From the NCBI RefSeq assembly GCF_000002235.5, contig NW_022145597.1, positions 27,978,423 through 28,042,422 of the forward strand: 64,000 nucleotides of DNA. The letters run 5' to 3'. This DNA is from Strongylocentrotus purpuratus (lineage: Eukaryota > Echinodermata > Echinoidea > Camarodonta > Strongylocentrotidae). A program made the position numbers and the translations under genes. The notes below the pieces were generated by a model. It was not told the DNA's origin and made no database searches. It was given only the letters and a program-made list of their open reading frames with translations. Numbering within the stretch: the first letter of the stretch is position 1; the number at the start of each line of letters is the position of its first letter. This document shows positions 40,200 through 52,500 of this stretch, one piece after another.

Positions 40200-43100
40200 T
40201 CATTACACATGCATTCGAATGCTCAAAATCAATATTTTATATTTCTATTTCAAGAAATGTCAAAACATTGCAATATTTTATTGTGAGTTACTAATCATTG
40301 AAAGGAGTCAAATAGCTTTTCGTCCATTTTCTGATTTTACATATTCTGAAAATGCCATCCGGGGAAAATGTGTCTGCTCCATAATAAATAAGTAAATATT
40401 GCGCAATAGTACATTTCAGCAATATTCGCTCAGAGCAATCGAGCTATAATAAATGAAAGTTTCTCCATGAGATTGGCGTTTACAATGTTCAAAAGCTAAG
40501 CGATATTCGTCAGATTTTCTCCATTGTTGCTTTTTTGCTTATCTGATTTTTCAACTTCCACTGAATCGAGGCAAACTTATTATTGTATGAAGTTTAATCC
40601 TTATCAAAGATAAAGTTGATTTCTGGGAAAGTTTTTGGCAAAAAAAAGTTTGACAAAAGAGCGGGCCCCCACCCCTGGCAAAAAAAGATGGCAAGCACCA
40701 ATTTACCTTTTTCTTTTTTTGCTCAAGGGAGGGGGGGGGTGTTGAGTTAAAATACAAAAAATTAAAACAATATTATTTTTAGTGCTCGTTTTTTCTTGTT
40801 GTGCTTGTATATAATGTATGTTCTGTAAATAAAGGAAAATATTTAGTAAATTTGATGATAGAAATGGCAATTTACACCAAAATGAATGTGATTAATTATA
40901 AATTTTGCAATTTCGCTGCTGTTATCTGTGTAAGAAATTCGATTTTATTTGTACATGCTTTTTATGAATTTCTTTATTAAAAAATAATTATTTAAATATA
41001 TTTAATTATGTGTAATATCATTATGACTGTGCTATTTGTAAACTGCATAAGAAATAAATAGAAGTAAAATCATAAATATCTAATCTTTTCATCGGCACCA
41101 AATTTGTTTGACTGTACATTTCTGACAGCTTTTTGGCGAATGAGTGGGAAACAAGCGAGGCTTTTTGTCAGAGCGTTTTTTCATGTGTGTAATTGACGCT
41201 TTGTCTGATAGAGAAACAGTGAATTCTGAAAAGACTGTTCCCATTGTACCTTGAGTCTGTGCTCATAGGACAATCTCGACTCGTACTCATGAAAGTGGAA
41301 CTACTTTTCATCTGTGCGGATTTCCATATCATATAAATCATCTGACTTTCCCGTAGTCTACAGATAAACCTTAAAACACAGGGAACACTGGTTCACATTG
41401 TGGATATTCATACATACCTTATCAATTCTGCATCCACCTCTCTCTTCTTCATTTATGTTAATGCTCTTCCTTATACCCCCTCTCTCTCATTTATTCATCT
41501 GTAACCTCCTTTCCCATATGTGTAAATGCTCTTTCTTAGTTTATTCGCTTGTTCACGCGCTACATCTGTGTTCTATGAATTTTCTTGAAGAATTTCAAAC
41601 TAGTAACTTTGTAAAAGCGTATACCACCTACAGTGGGTAAAACTTTTAGTAGTAAAGAATTTCCTTTGTGTTATGATAAAACATTTTATAGTGGACAAAA
41701 ACAAGATGCTCAACGAAATGACTGAAATCACTGCATTTGATCATCAAAATAAAATTCGTTATAAAATTACTTTTCATCATACCGATGATAGCTCAGTTAA
41801 GGGACGCACAAAACATAAAAGACACAACACTCGGCTCTGGCGTACGGGCATAACTTTCGTCGGCAAAAGAGGGGGGGGGGGGGTCGGCGCTCACGTATGT
41901 TGCCATAATATAAGAGGTCACGGTTGCCCGTAAATGTTTCGGTTAAAAAATAAAAATCAATCTTTCAAAATTCGCAAGGGGCTCTTCCTGAAAACCACCT
42001 CCCCGTCTCACAAATGTAGGTCTGCACATTTGGACATGCATGATACATGTATGTTCGTTTTGTACAATACGTCGAAAAAAATAGGCAAGCACATCCATCG
42101 AAAGTATTCCACTTATGTTAATGTTTATTACCTAATAAATTATTTACACTGCTTATACGGTATATGTTTTAAATATACATATTTATTGAGAAATATGTGT
42201 CTTTCAAGAGACATTGATTCGAAAGAGTTTATCAAATCTCTACAATTATTCATTATTGAAGTTGTTTGAATTATAAAATTTAAGGAACGCATATACAACG
42301 CCATAACGTCCGCAACAACAAATATGTCTATTACACTCCATAATTTCAAAGACAACTGATATTGTATCTCATTTTTCGTTCATAATCCGGGATAATTACT
42401 GCAAAAATAAAGAAACGTGTTTACAATACACTAATAATCTCGCTAGTACGTTATATTTACCCTTTGAAAATAAGTAATTTTACTGCATAATATGGATTTG
42501 AATATTCAAAATCTGAATGAACATCACCACAAAGACTTTAGAGAAATCAACTCGAGGTCAATTTTGATGTCCCATTTTTTATCCCCCATATATTGTTTTC
42601 TTCTTTGGATTACACAATACGCCACTGTAATGTTCAAACGTTTTAGTCGGTCACGGGAAAGGCTTTTGATATTACCTCTCGTTGATTTTGCGAAAGTATT
42701 TTCGATTGTGTTAATTTTCATTAATCTATCTATCATAAATGTATGACAGAATGACGAAAACTGACACTCATTTAAAAAAATAGTTGTAAACTATTTAAAT
42801 GAATTAGACTTGAAGGATATTTCAGTGGAAAAATAAATCAAATCAAATAAATCAATCAAATCAAAAGAAAGAAGGAACTAGAGATACCTGTATATGCTGA
42901 ATGAATTTGGAAAGAAAAACACATTATTAAGAATTTTTTTTTACCCCCCTCTCCTAAGTTTATGGAATATTTTGATTCATTCAACATAACCGATAACATT
43001 ACATTATATCATTCTAATATTCAGCTGATGGTTTGTTACTAATGCTTTTCATGCATAAACAAAATATTACGCTACATTCATTTCAAAACATACAATTGAA

Positions 43101-43460
43101 ACGTGATAAAGGATAAAGGAAATGTATAAATATAAAAATTAGGGAACAAAAAAAAATCATTGACAAAATAATTAAGGTAAATAAACCATTATCGGTAATC
43201 AAGGGAAAACCAGGGGGTGCAGGGAGTACCGAACCTCCACCACCCCATAACAGAACGAGGACCGGAGCCACCTGCCCGGTACCGTTAGAGATACAATAAT
43301 TATTGTTCTAGAATCGGTCCCCTGAAGCTTTTGTGGAAAGGGTATTGGTGTTGTAGGCCCTATTTCACCGATTAATGCTAATAGCCCTTATAAGTGGTTT
43401 TCTGGAGTTTATAGCATAAACATATACTTTTTCTCATAAACCTACTTTAATTAATTGAAT
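40200..43460. other. Intergenic region between convergent genes
   Basis: A/T-rich with scattered retroelement tails (for example near 40820 and 42836-42866) and short poly-G runs (40731, 41871). No exon recognised on either strand. Confidence 0.5.
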
Positions 43461-46400
43461 TCACAAAGTAGTAGCTCGCCTAAGTATTAGTTCGGCTCTA
43501 CGCTTTCCCTTGCCAATTTCGGCCATGAATAGGTTTAGCTTTCCGCGGATTCTGTCACCTATAGACTGAGGATAGAAATCTAATGACTCTTGTAAGCCTT
43601 CGAAAGACCATTCTTCGATAAGATCTTGTAAAACTTCATTCAGACTCGTGTTATCTTCACTTGGAGAAGAATCGCGGGCAGAAACTAGGTTAGGAAAGGC
43701 GTCATCAATGAAGTAATCGTCTTCCAGGTCAACAAGCATTTCATCTAAAGCTGAAACGGTTCCTTTCTTTGACTTTCCCCTTCTACCCTTTGGGGTGCTT
43801 GACGATGAACCTTTTGATTTCCTCTTTTTTCTCTTTGAGTTCAGATTACGCAAGACATAGCCGAGAAGAGAGACGCCAGAGTTGGATCTAGGGGTGTGCG
43901 GAGAATCTGAACTGTAGTCTGGAGATCCTGAATCTCTGTCGCTTTCTGTAACCGATGAGTCAGATAATACACGAGGGCTCTGATCGTGAACAGAGGTGTC
44001 GAGATAAAAGTTCTCTGCAACGTCATCTAACATGCTCAGAACTGTCCTCGTTCTTTCTGATCGAGAGATGACTGGAGCAGCAAGTAAGTCACCTGGATGA
44101 TCCGACTTTTCTGCACAAGAAGAACAAGGAGAATTTTGAGGTTTGGTTTCTCTAGTTTTCCTTATCAGCGAAGGTTGTCTTTTACTGAGAAACTTTTGAT
44201 GTTCGGAGACTGTCCCATCCGATGAACACTCGCGCATGGTGTGTTTCTGATCAGCTGCCCAACTGCGATCTCCATATGTCTTTTCGCTCTCCTCTGAACC
44301 TTGTGATTCGGAACTACTCTTCTTCGTTGGTGTAAGTCTGTTCAACGATTTCAGCTTTTGATGCTTTTGTCCATCATATTCTTCATGTTTGAATGACGAG
44401 TTATCGACCTGCCTTCGACAATTCTTTCCTACTATCACCTTATTGAGTACTTGTGTGTCTGCTGTGCGTAAAGCTTTAGTCTCTGTTTTTAAAGACTTTG
44501 TTTCAGAGATATGGTTAACCTCTTCGAGAACTTGCATGGACATTTCGTTCACTCTTACGTCTTGGTGTTTCTTCGTCATAGTTTCATGGTCAAGGATGGC
44601 AAGTGCATTCTGGTTATCTTCCGCTGCCAGCCGCGATTGAGTATCTTTATCTCTCGATCGCACACGGTGTGAATGATGTTTATTCCGACTCCTCGGAGAC
44701 ATCTTGACATTTATCATTATTTTGTTTTTCACGATATTATCACCCGCGTTCTTTTTATCAGACATAATTTGTTCCTCATCTTTTGCATCAATTGCATTAA
44801 CAAAGGCTGTGTTTACCCAGATACCCCGATCTGAAATTCGGCAAGAAACGTCGGTCCTTCCTGTGCCTTGACTCTCCGATTCAACAGTCACCTTCCTGCT
44901 TCCCGAAGACACACTTCCATTTGAAAATGAGGAGCTCGGTCGTGATACCATGGATGAATTGCAATCCATACTGCACGAAGATTCTCCAGAATACGACCCG
45001 TGGGGATTGTCAGCACTCTTTTTTCTGGGTAGGACATGTCGCCGACCGGGAGAGTTTCGTGAAAACGTTGCAACCTGCCTCGACTGATGCGTTTCTGACA
45101 TTTGCACAGTTTGACCTCTATCTGTGGCGGTCTCCTTTGTTGATTTCTCTTTTGAATGGTTTCCCAAACCTGCTCGTTTCTCCGACGTTTCATTGCCCGT
45201 TTCTCGATTGCATTCGAATTTGTGTGTCTTTGCATTGCTGTTTTCGTTTGGCCATTCTAATGACCCATTGACTTGTGAATGTACTTTTCTTTTCTCGGCC
45301 AATATGTCATCTTCCCTACCATCTGTTTGCTGAACGATTGCATCTTCCCTTCTGTCTGTTTGATGAACAGGAACAGCATGGTATGATTCAGATGTGCGAT
45401 CAAAGAGATGACCATTCTCTTTACCTGAAGAAGACTCCTTGCGTTCATTCAACTTCGATTCTCCATCCAGATTTAAACAACTTGAGCTTTTCGACGAGTT
45501 GTTTTCAATCGTGCGAGCAGAATCACATGAGCTCTGACTGCTAACCAACGCTGGACTACAAGTCAGCTGACTGCTCCGTTTGGCTACCAGGGACCTCTCC
45601 TCCGTATAGGAACTGAAATCATCCATGATGGAATTAGCTAGGGTCTTGACGTGCATTAGTTGTTCTCGGATATAACTGAAGCCAGAGAAAGGAATATCAG
45701 AGAGACTAAGGACCGATGAACTGGTTGAACTGTATTCATCTTCTTGCATGTCGCTGGCATCCATACTTTCTTCCTCTTGCTCCTTAGATTGAGAAATGTT
45801 CGGTAATAATACATCACTCTCATTTTGTGTTACAGCGCCGTCATGTATGTCGATTTCATCTGTTCTAGTCTGCGTTGCTAAATCGACAATTATAGATTCA
45901 TGTCCACTACTTTTCTCGCCCAACTTCTCTTGTTTACACGAATTCGGCCTCAGGTCTTTAAACACATTATCAGTATCAGTATTACTGATTGTACGCAATT
46001 CTAACCCAATTGTCGGTTTCGAGTCTTTGTCAATATTCTCATTACTGTTATTATAACTGTCAGAAGTGCTGACTGTGTGCGAATCTTCTGATTTAGGGGA
46101 TGGAATTAGAGGTTTCTCATCGTCCACATTACTATGGTGAATATCAGCGATTATTCCTGCACAGGCGGCTGCTATTTCCCGCATTTGCTCTTCGTCTGGG
46201 GAACTAGCAGACTCGGAAACTACCTTGATTTCATCTTCACTTTCCAAGAGATAAGCATCTGGTATCTGAAGGGAACTGAAAAGCTCTTCATCTTCAGGTG
46301 AAATCGGCGGAACGGGAGGTGTTGAGTTAATTTCACCTTTGGTCCCAGCGACGGTAGCTTGAAAGATTTCTCTCATATCCATAAGCTGTTGTCTCATGAA

Positions 46401-49400
46401 CGTGATGCTTGATAGCGGAATGTCACTCAGACTACAAGCAGATACAGCATCCTCGTCAAGTTGGCTATCCCTTTCAGAAGACATCGAATGAGTGGAAAGT
46501 GCGTTTGCAACGACTTCCTCTACAACAGGTGATGCTGACAGTCTAAAATGGTAATCTTCATCCGACTTTTGGTCAGGCAAGACTTCATACTCTTTTCCCA
46601 AAACTGCTGATGTTACTGCAGAAGTTACGATTCTCGAAGCATGGATGTGTAAGCCCATTTCATCTCTTTTCACCAATCCAGGCATCCCTTCATCTTGAGA
46701 CCTATCGATGCCATCCTCGTCGTACTGTGTACTCTTATCATTTCTTTTCACATTCTTCACGTCAAAGGTTTCACGGATGTAAGTCCAGGCTGTCCAAGAA
46801 ACACAAGTCACGACGCTCCACCACTGACTAATTGTTTCAACTGCAATCGTGGATACATGTGACGCCGTGGTGATAAATTCAATCAACTTGCATGGTTGGG
46901 TTTTCTTGTCCCTTTTGTCTACGTTTGCTATCACGCTCATTTCGAGTAAGGGGTGGTGACCCGACTCTGGCAGGCTGGATGGTCTCCTGATACTGGTGTC
47001 ATCATCATCTTCTGCAAGGCATGGAAAGAAAGCTCGTTCCAGACAAAGAAAGAATGGCTCTTCCTCTTCGTCTCTAACGGTACATTTGCATGACTGTTGC
47101 GATTCATAATCGCCAAATCGTCTACCGTCCGCAGATTTGGAGTGAGCATACCTCCCGTGGCTGTAGCGCGGTGGCGAGATCCAATGCATATGAGTTGGCT
47201 TATCCCTGTCTTCCTCTGCAATTCCTGGAAACAGGGCTTTCTCCATCTGAAATGATAAATCTTGCTCCTCCGTCAACCTGGCGATGGCGACATTGACTAA
47301 AATCTCGGTGAAAGCTCTGGCTACTGCATTCAATGTGACAAAATGGGCTATATCATGTGCAATGTTAGCTAAAGTAAACTCATCGGTTTCCATCACAGAT
47401 TCAATTTCTATATCCCCGCTTGATTTTAAAGATGGAGGCTCTGTCACAATCGTGGGCAGGTGTTCAGATTCTACAGACGAAACCGACGCGTCATTCGTGA
47501 TTGAAATATCTTCAAAAACCATTTCATGCATGTTTATGTCGACCATAAACAAACGGTCTGCACATTCATCCGATGATGGTTTGCCATCATATGAAGCTAA
47601 TGATTCACTGCTGCTTTTCATGGAAGTTGGTTGTTGTACTGTACTTGTTTCTTGTATTATTTCGTCTTCTGTTTCCAATGCAGCTATGGCGTTACTTTCC
47701 TCGTCTTCTACATCTGTGTTAATGTCATCACTTGATTCTTCGTTCTCGTCTTCTGTTAGCACTGGCAAGTATCCACTCTGCACGTTTTCTCTCAACGGCA
47801 CTTCCTGTACTTTAATCGTATCTATTATGTTGTCTGGTAGTTCTTCTATTGGTTCTTCAAGACTCTCCTCTTCTGTAGGAGATTCGCTAGGTGGGATATG
47901 TTCATCTGAGGACGATGTCAGAGTGTCACTATCTTCGAAATCAGTCGGTGACGGGTCACTTCTGAGTAATGCCTCTGTGATGTTGATGTTACTTAGATGC
48001 ACAGGGACATCATCTGCTAAGTCTGTAGTTGATTGTTCTTCTGTTCTGAGCACCGCAGGGAGATCTAGATGATCTATGCCGGACCTCTTGGAAGATGACG
48101 TGCCGCTCCCTGATGCTGTGCTTAAACTGGAAGACAATGTAGGAACATCAGAAGATGGCATCTCGACGTTCTCACTTAATTCTTCATTTTCACTAGAGGT
48201 GCTGACCATACTCGTGGAGGAAACACTCATTACAGTAGAAGGCAACACCACATCTTCTTCTGATGTTCCTGATATCATCTCTGAACTGAAAACACTGCTT
48301 TGTAACTCGCTTCTTAGCTCGCTGGAATGGGCGGTGTCAACATCTAGTTCCTCTGGCGACGTTAGAACACTCCCACTATTTTCAGTACTAGTAGATGAAG
48401 ACAAACTTTGTAAGTCACTGGAAGTGATTTTTGAATCATTTGTTTCAACTATATATTTCTTCTCCGACATATCGTCAACACTCAACGTAATAGGTGAACT
48501 TCTGGTGGAAGGTTCAACCAATAATTCAGATGTATCAGTAATAACAGTGATACTGGAAACGATGTCCACCTTTGTTTCGTCGCTTCCGCTAACCTGACGA
48601 GGTGAACCACTACCAATAGTATCGGATGCATCAGTCTTGCTCCGACTGTCAGATTGAGGGGTTGAAACCTGGAGATCAGGTGATAATAGATCACTGAAAT
48701 CATCTTGTGAGGTAGACACAGCCTTCTGCAGCATTTTCTTCACGTCATTCCCGGCGCCCGACTTCCATCTATAGTTTCCAAGCCCCATCTTAGGGCCGGG
48801 CATCTTACTGGTCATGCTCGGCTTTAGAGTTCCTGTTTGGCCGTCGGACGAGAAGTCGGACATGCCATCATCCGGCGGATCCATCCTGAGCATTTTCTTC
48901 ACGTCATTCTCGGCGCCCGACTTCAATCTATAGTTTCCAAGCCCCATCTTAGGGCCGGGCATCTTACTGGTCATGCTCGGCTTTAGAGCTCCTGTTTGGC
49001 TGTCGGACGAGAAGTCGGACATGCCATCATCCGGCGGATCCATCCTGAGCATTTTCTTCACGTCATTCTCGGCGCCCGACTTCAATCTATAGTTTCCAAG
49101 CCCCATCTTAGGGCCGGGCATCTTACTGGTCATGCTCGGCTTTAGAGCTCCTGTTTGGCTGTCGGACGAGAAGTCGGACATGCCATCATCCGGCGGATCC
49201 ATCCTGAGCATTTTCTTCACGTCATTCTCGGCGCCCGACTTCAATCTATAGTTTCCAAGCCCCATCTTAGGGCCGGGCATCTTACTGGTCATGCTCGGCT
49301 TTAGAGTTCCTGTTTGGCCGTCGGATGAGATGTCGGACATGCCATCATCCGGCGGATCCATCCTGAGTGATTTAAATGTCTTTGTCAGCTTTTTCTTGCG

Positions 49401-49573
49401 GTTGTCGATTTTCTTCACTTGCCTGTAATCAAAGACCGAACTTGATGTGGACTCTTCTATTGTATCATCTGACATAATCTCTGAAGAGAGAGTATCTTCT
49501 GATGAAAATTCTCTCTCCTCCTCTGGTGTTTTGGGACGCTTTCGCAGACTGGAACGATCCACCACCGACCTAT
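43461..49573 (-). CDS. Large-protein gene, 6.1-kb terminal exon
   Basis: The acceptor CCCCTGAAACAG precedes 49573; the exon starts in phase 1 (completing an Asp codon) and is open for 2036 codons to TGA at 43463-43461. Order: basic/acidic leader, four 53-residue repeats (48731-49366), a very long Ser/Thr/Glu region, an amphipathic helix near 47276-47374, two FP(G/C)(I/L)AE(E/D)D motifs near 47230 and 47020, a Trp-rich hydrophobic stretch near 46780-46880, SLSDIP motifs near 46430 and 45700, and a basic nuclear-type patch near 43800. An open frame of this length in a low-GC genome is strong evidence of selection. Confidence 0.9.
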
Positions 49574-52500
49574 CTGTTTCAGGGGAGATTGATAGGGGGA
49601 AGAATTGATTTTTTAAAGGCAAAAGACAGAGCAGACTCGGGAAAGAGATCTAATTCAGTCGCCAGTCCTTTCGTTGTAAAAAGTACAAAGTACAAACATG
49701 CATTTCTTTTATCCAACCACGTGAAAATTCGTTTTGGATTACCCGCTTCATGGTGGCTCTGGTCTTACTCATTCAATAAAGTGCTAATAAGGTTAGTGAT
49801 TGGGGGGGGGGGTTGTGTTCGGGATGGGTCCTATCATATTACTTCTAGTCCCCCCCCCCTTTTTTTCGTTCTACCCTACCTCCCCCCCCCCCAAAGGGGT
49901 GGCGCTCCCAGTCGGACAGAAGAGGGGGGAGGGGCTCCCCACTATTTCAAGTGCCCTACACCTCTGATAATTGCCCTATTCAAATATGAGAGGTGCCCCT
50001 TTTCCCTATAAGCGCCCTCATTTAAAAAGAGCCCCTCCCCTTCTCACAAATGCTCCTTTTCATTCTCAAAAGTGCCCCCTTCACCTCAGATATTTGCCCC
50101 TTTTCAAATCTGAGAGATGCTCGTCTTTACTTTGACAAGTGCCCTTCCCCTCCTTTTGATAAGTGCTTTTTTCGTCTCTGATGAGTGCTCTTTTTCACCT
50201 CTAATAACTTCCCCTTTTATTTTGACACGTGTCCCCTTTCCATTTTTAATATTTACCCCGTTTCATCTTTGATAAGTGTCCCGTTTATTTTAACATGTGC
50301 CTTTTTTCTAGAGCCGCTTTCCCCTTCTTATAAAAAGATTCCTTTAACCTCCGATAAATGCCCCAATTTAAATGTGATCGGTGCCCCATTTCTTTCAACA
50401 AATGCACATTGCCCTCATTATAAGTGTCCCTTTGCACCTCTGGTAATTTCACTTTTAAGAATGCATGTACGTGCCCCATTTTTACTTCTGATAATACCCG
50501 TTAAACTTTGACACGTGCTCCTTTTTTCTTCTAATAAGTGTCCTATCCCTTTCGATAAGTGTTCCATTCAAAGTGACTAAGAGCAATTTCCCCCAAAACT
50601 AGCTCGCATTTATTAGATAATTATTTTAATTATCAAAGGTCTGTTCAGTCTTCCGTTATAAGAATGTGCTTACATCCCTATCCGGATTGGGTCCCCCTCC
50701 CCCCCCCCCCCCTCTTTATAAGATGTAATTATTCCCACTGCGACCTCGTAAATCTCCTTTTTTTCATAGCTTGCTTTGCTTGCTCGCAAATGAATATTCA
50801 GACAATCACACCCGACTGCAAAATATTTTGTATGATGTAAGAGAAAAAATATCGAAATCATCCATGATAATTTGATCACAATGTAGGGTATACCAATGTC
50901 TAAAAAAAATGTTTATGTTCGCCTTGAGATTTCCCTTTGCATGTGCTCTTTTTGTTGGTGCCTCCCCCCCCCCCCCTCCCCCCCCCCCCCCCCCCCCCCC
51001 ACTTTGGAGGTCGCTCCGTTGCCCCTGCCCCCATGGCATTTGTTAGGGAAGCTCTGTTTTGCGAAGAGAAGTATAGTGCACCGTCGTTTGTCTAATTGAT
51101 CCGACTGTTCCGACAGCGATGCAGGTAAGTGTTTTCATGAGTAGAGGTAAGTATGATTGCTTAATATCCTTCTGGTAACAATTCAGCTACGATTCAATGA
51201 CTTTCTAATCAGGGGAGAAAATAAATACTTACCATAATCTTTAACAAATCGAGAAGGGATGAGTATTTTGTCGGAGTGGCCGCTATCCGATCCGAACATT
51301 GTCGCATACTCATGCTGAGGCAAAGGCAAATGTGAAGGGATGAATGGGGAAAATGATTGTGGTTAGTCATATGAGGCGAATAAAGCAATATACATGTAAA
51401 CGTACATGAGGCGTTACATAGAACTGATTGTTGTTTTCTGGGGGGGGGGGGGGGGAGGTTCCCCAATTTCCTTTTAAGGGAATCGAGACTGGAAGACCAT
51501 TTTTTTTTTAATCAGCAGAAGGGCCCGCGAAAGTTTGGCCCTCTGGATTCGCCTACCTTTATACGGTAAATCATCGTCATTAATATCAATAACATTTCCA
51601 TTAGTCTTATCATCGTTTTTATCATCATTACTAATATCAAATGATTTTCATGTGATTTATCAAACCATATATTTTTTGGCCATTGTCCCGTTCGCATACC
51701 AAACAAATATACTCCCGAATCCTGACGTTCATTTTGACATATAACTTTCGATTGCAAAATAATCTGTGCTATTATAATCAAGCCTGTAAAGGCATATATG
51801 CCTACTAAATCAAAACAATGTATATGTCCCGTTTGTTTTCAATTCACCTTTGACACGACATCACTGACACATGGTGCGTCGAAGGTTTGCATCTTATGAC
51901 GCTGTCCCGCGTCAGGCAAATGACGCGGCCTCGTGTGCAACAAGGATTAGTATACAAATAATACACATCAGTGAGCCCGAGCAAAATGATGTGTATTATT
52001 TGTTTTATAAGATTATGTTTCATTTTTTTAAATGATGCTTTATAACATGATTTTATTAATGACCGATCATTATCCAAATTACGCGTTAGGCAAAATAAAT
52101 GCCTGGTCACGTGTACGCTTTCAACCAATCGTTTGATTAGGATCCACGTCATCATTTTATAAAGGAACTTACCTTGGAGAGGAATGCCGCCACATCACTA
52201 TCATCACTGGTGACAAGTGGACTACTTGTCGAAGAAGATGCTATAATTTCCTCCTTCTGGAGGTGCTTGATCGCATCTCTTTCCCGAGCTTGCTCCGTGT
52301 TCTCCTCCTCTAAAAATTCATTTTTTTCCACGATCAATTGTTCCTCTTGCTCTTCACCTTTCTCGGCTTCCCTTTCCTCTTCTGTCTCTATAATTGTATG
52401 CAGCATCGGGGATCCGGTTGGGCTTCTGATCAAGTCGGGAATCGACAAATCTTGCTTTGGGGACAACAGTTCCTCATCGGATGGAAGTAGATGTTCTTCA

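Noticed and set aside
47284..48597. Long plus-strand open frames opposite the large gene (Ser-rich products)
   Set aside because: They are antisense shadows of the Ser/Asp-rich coding exon; codon composition explains the openness and there are no splice or start signals.
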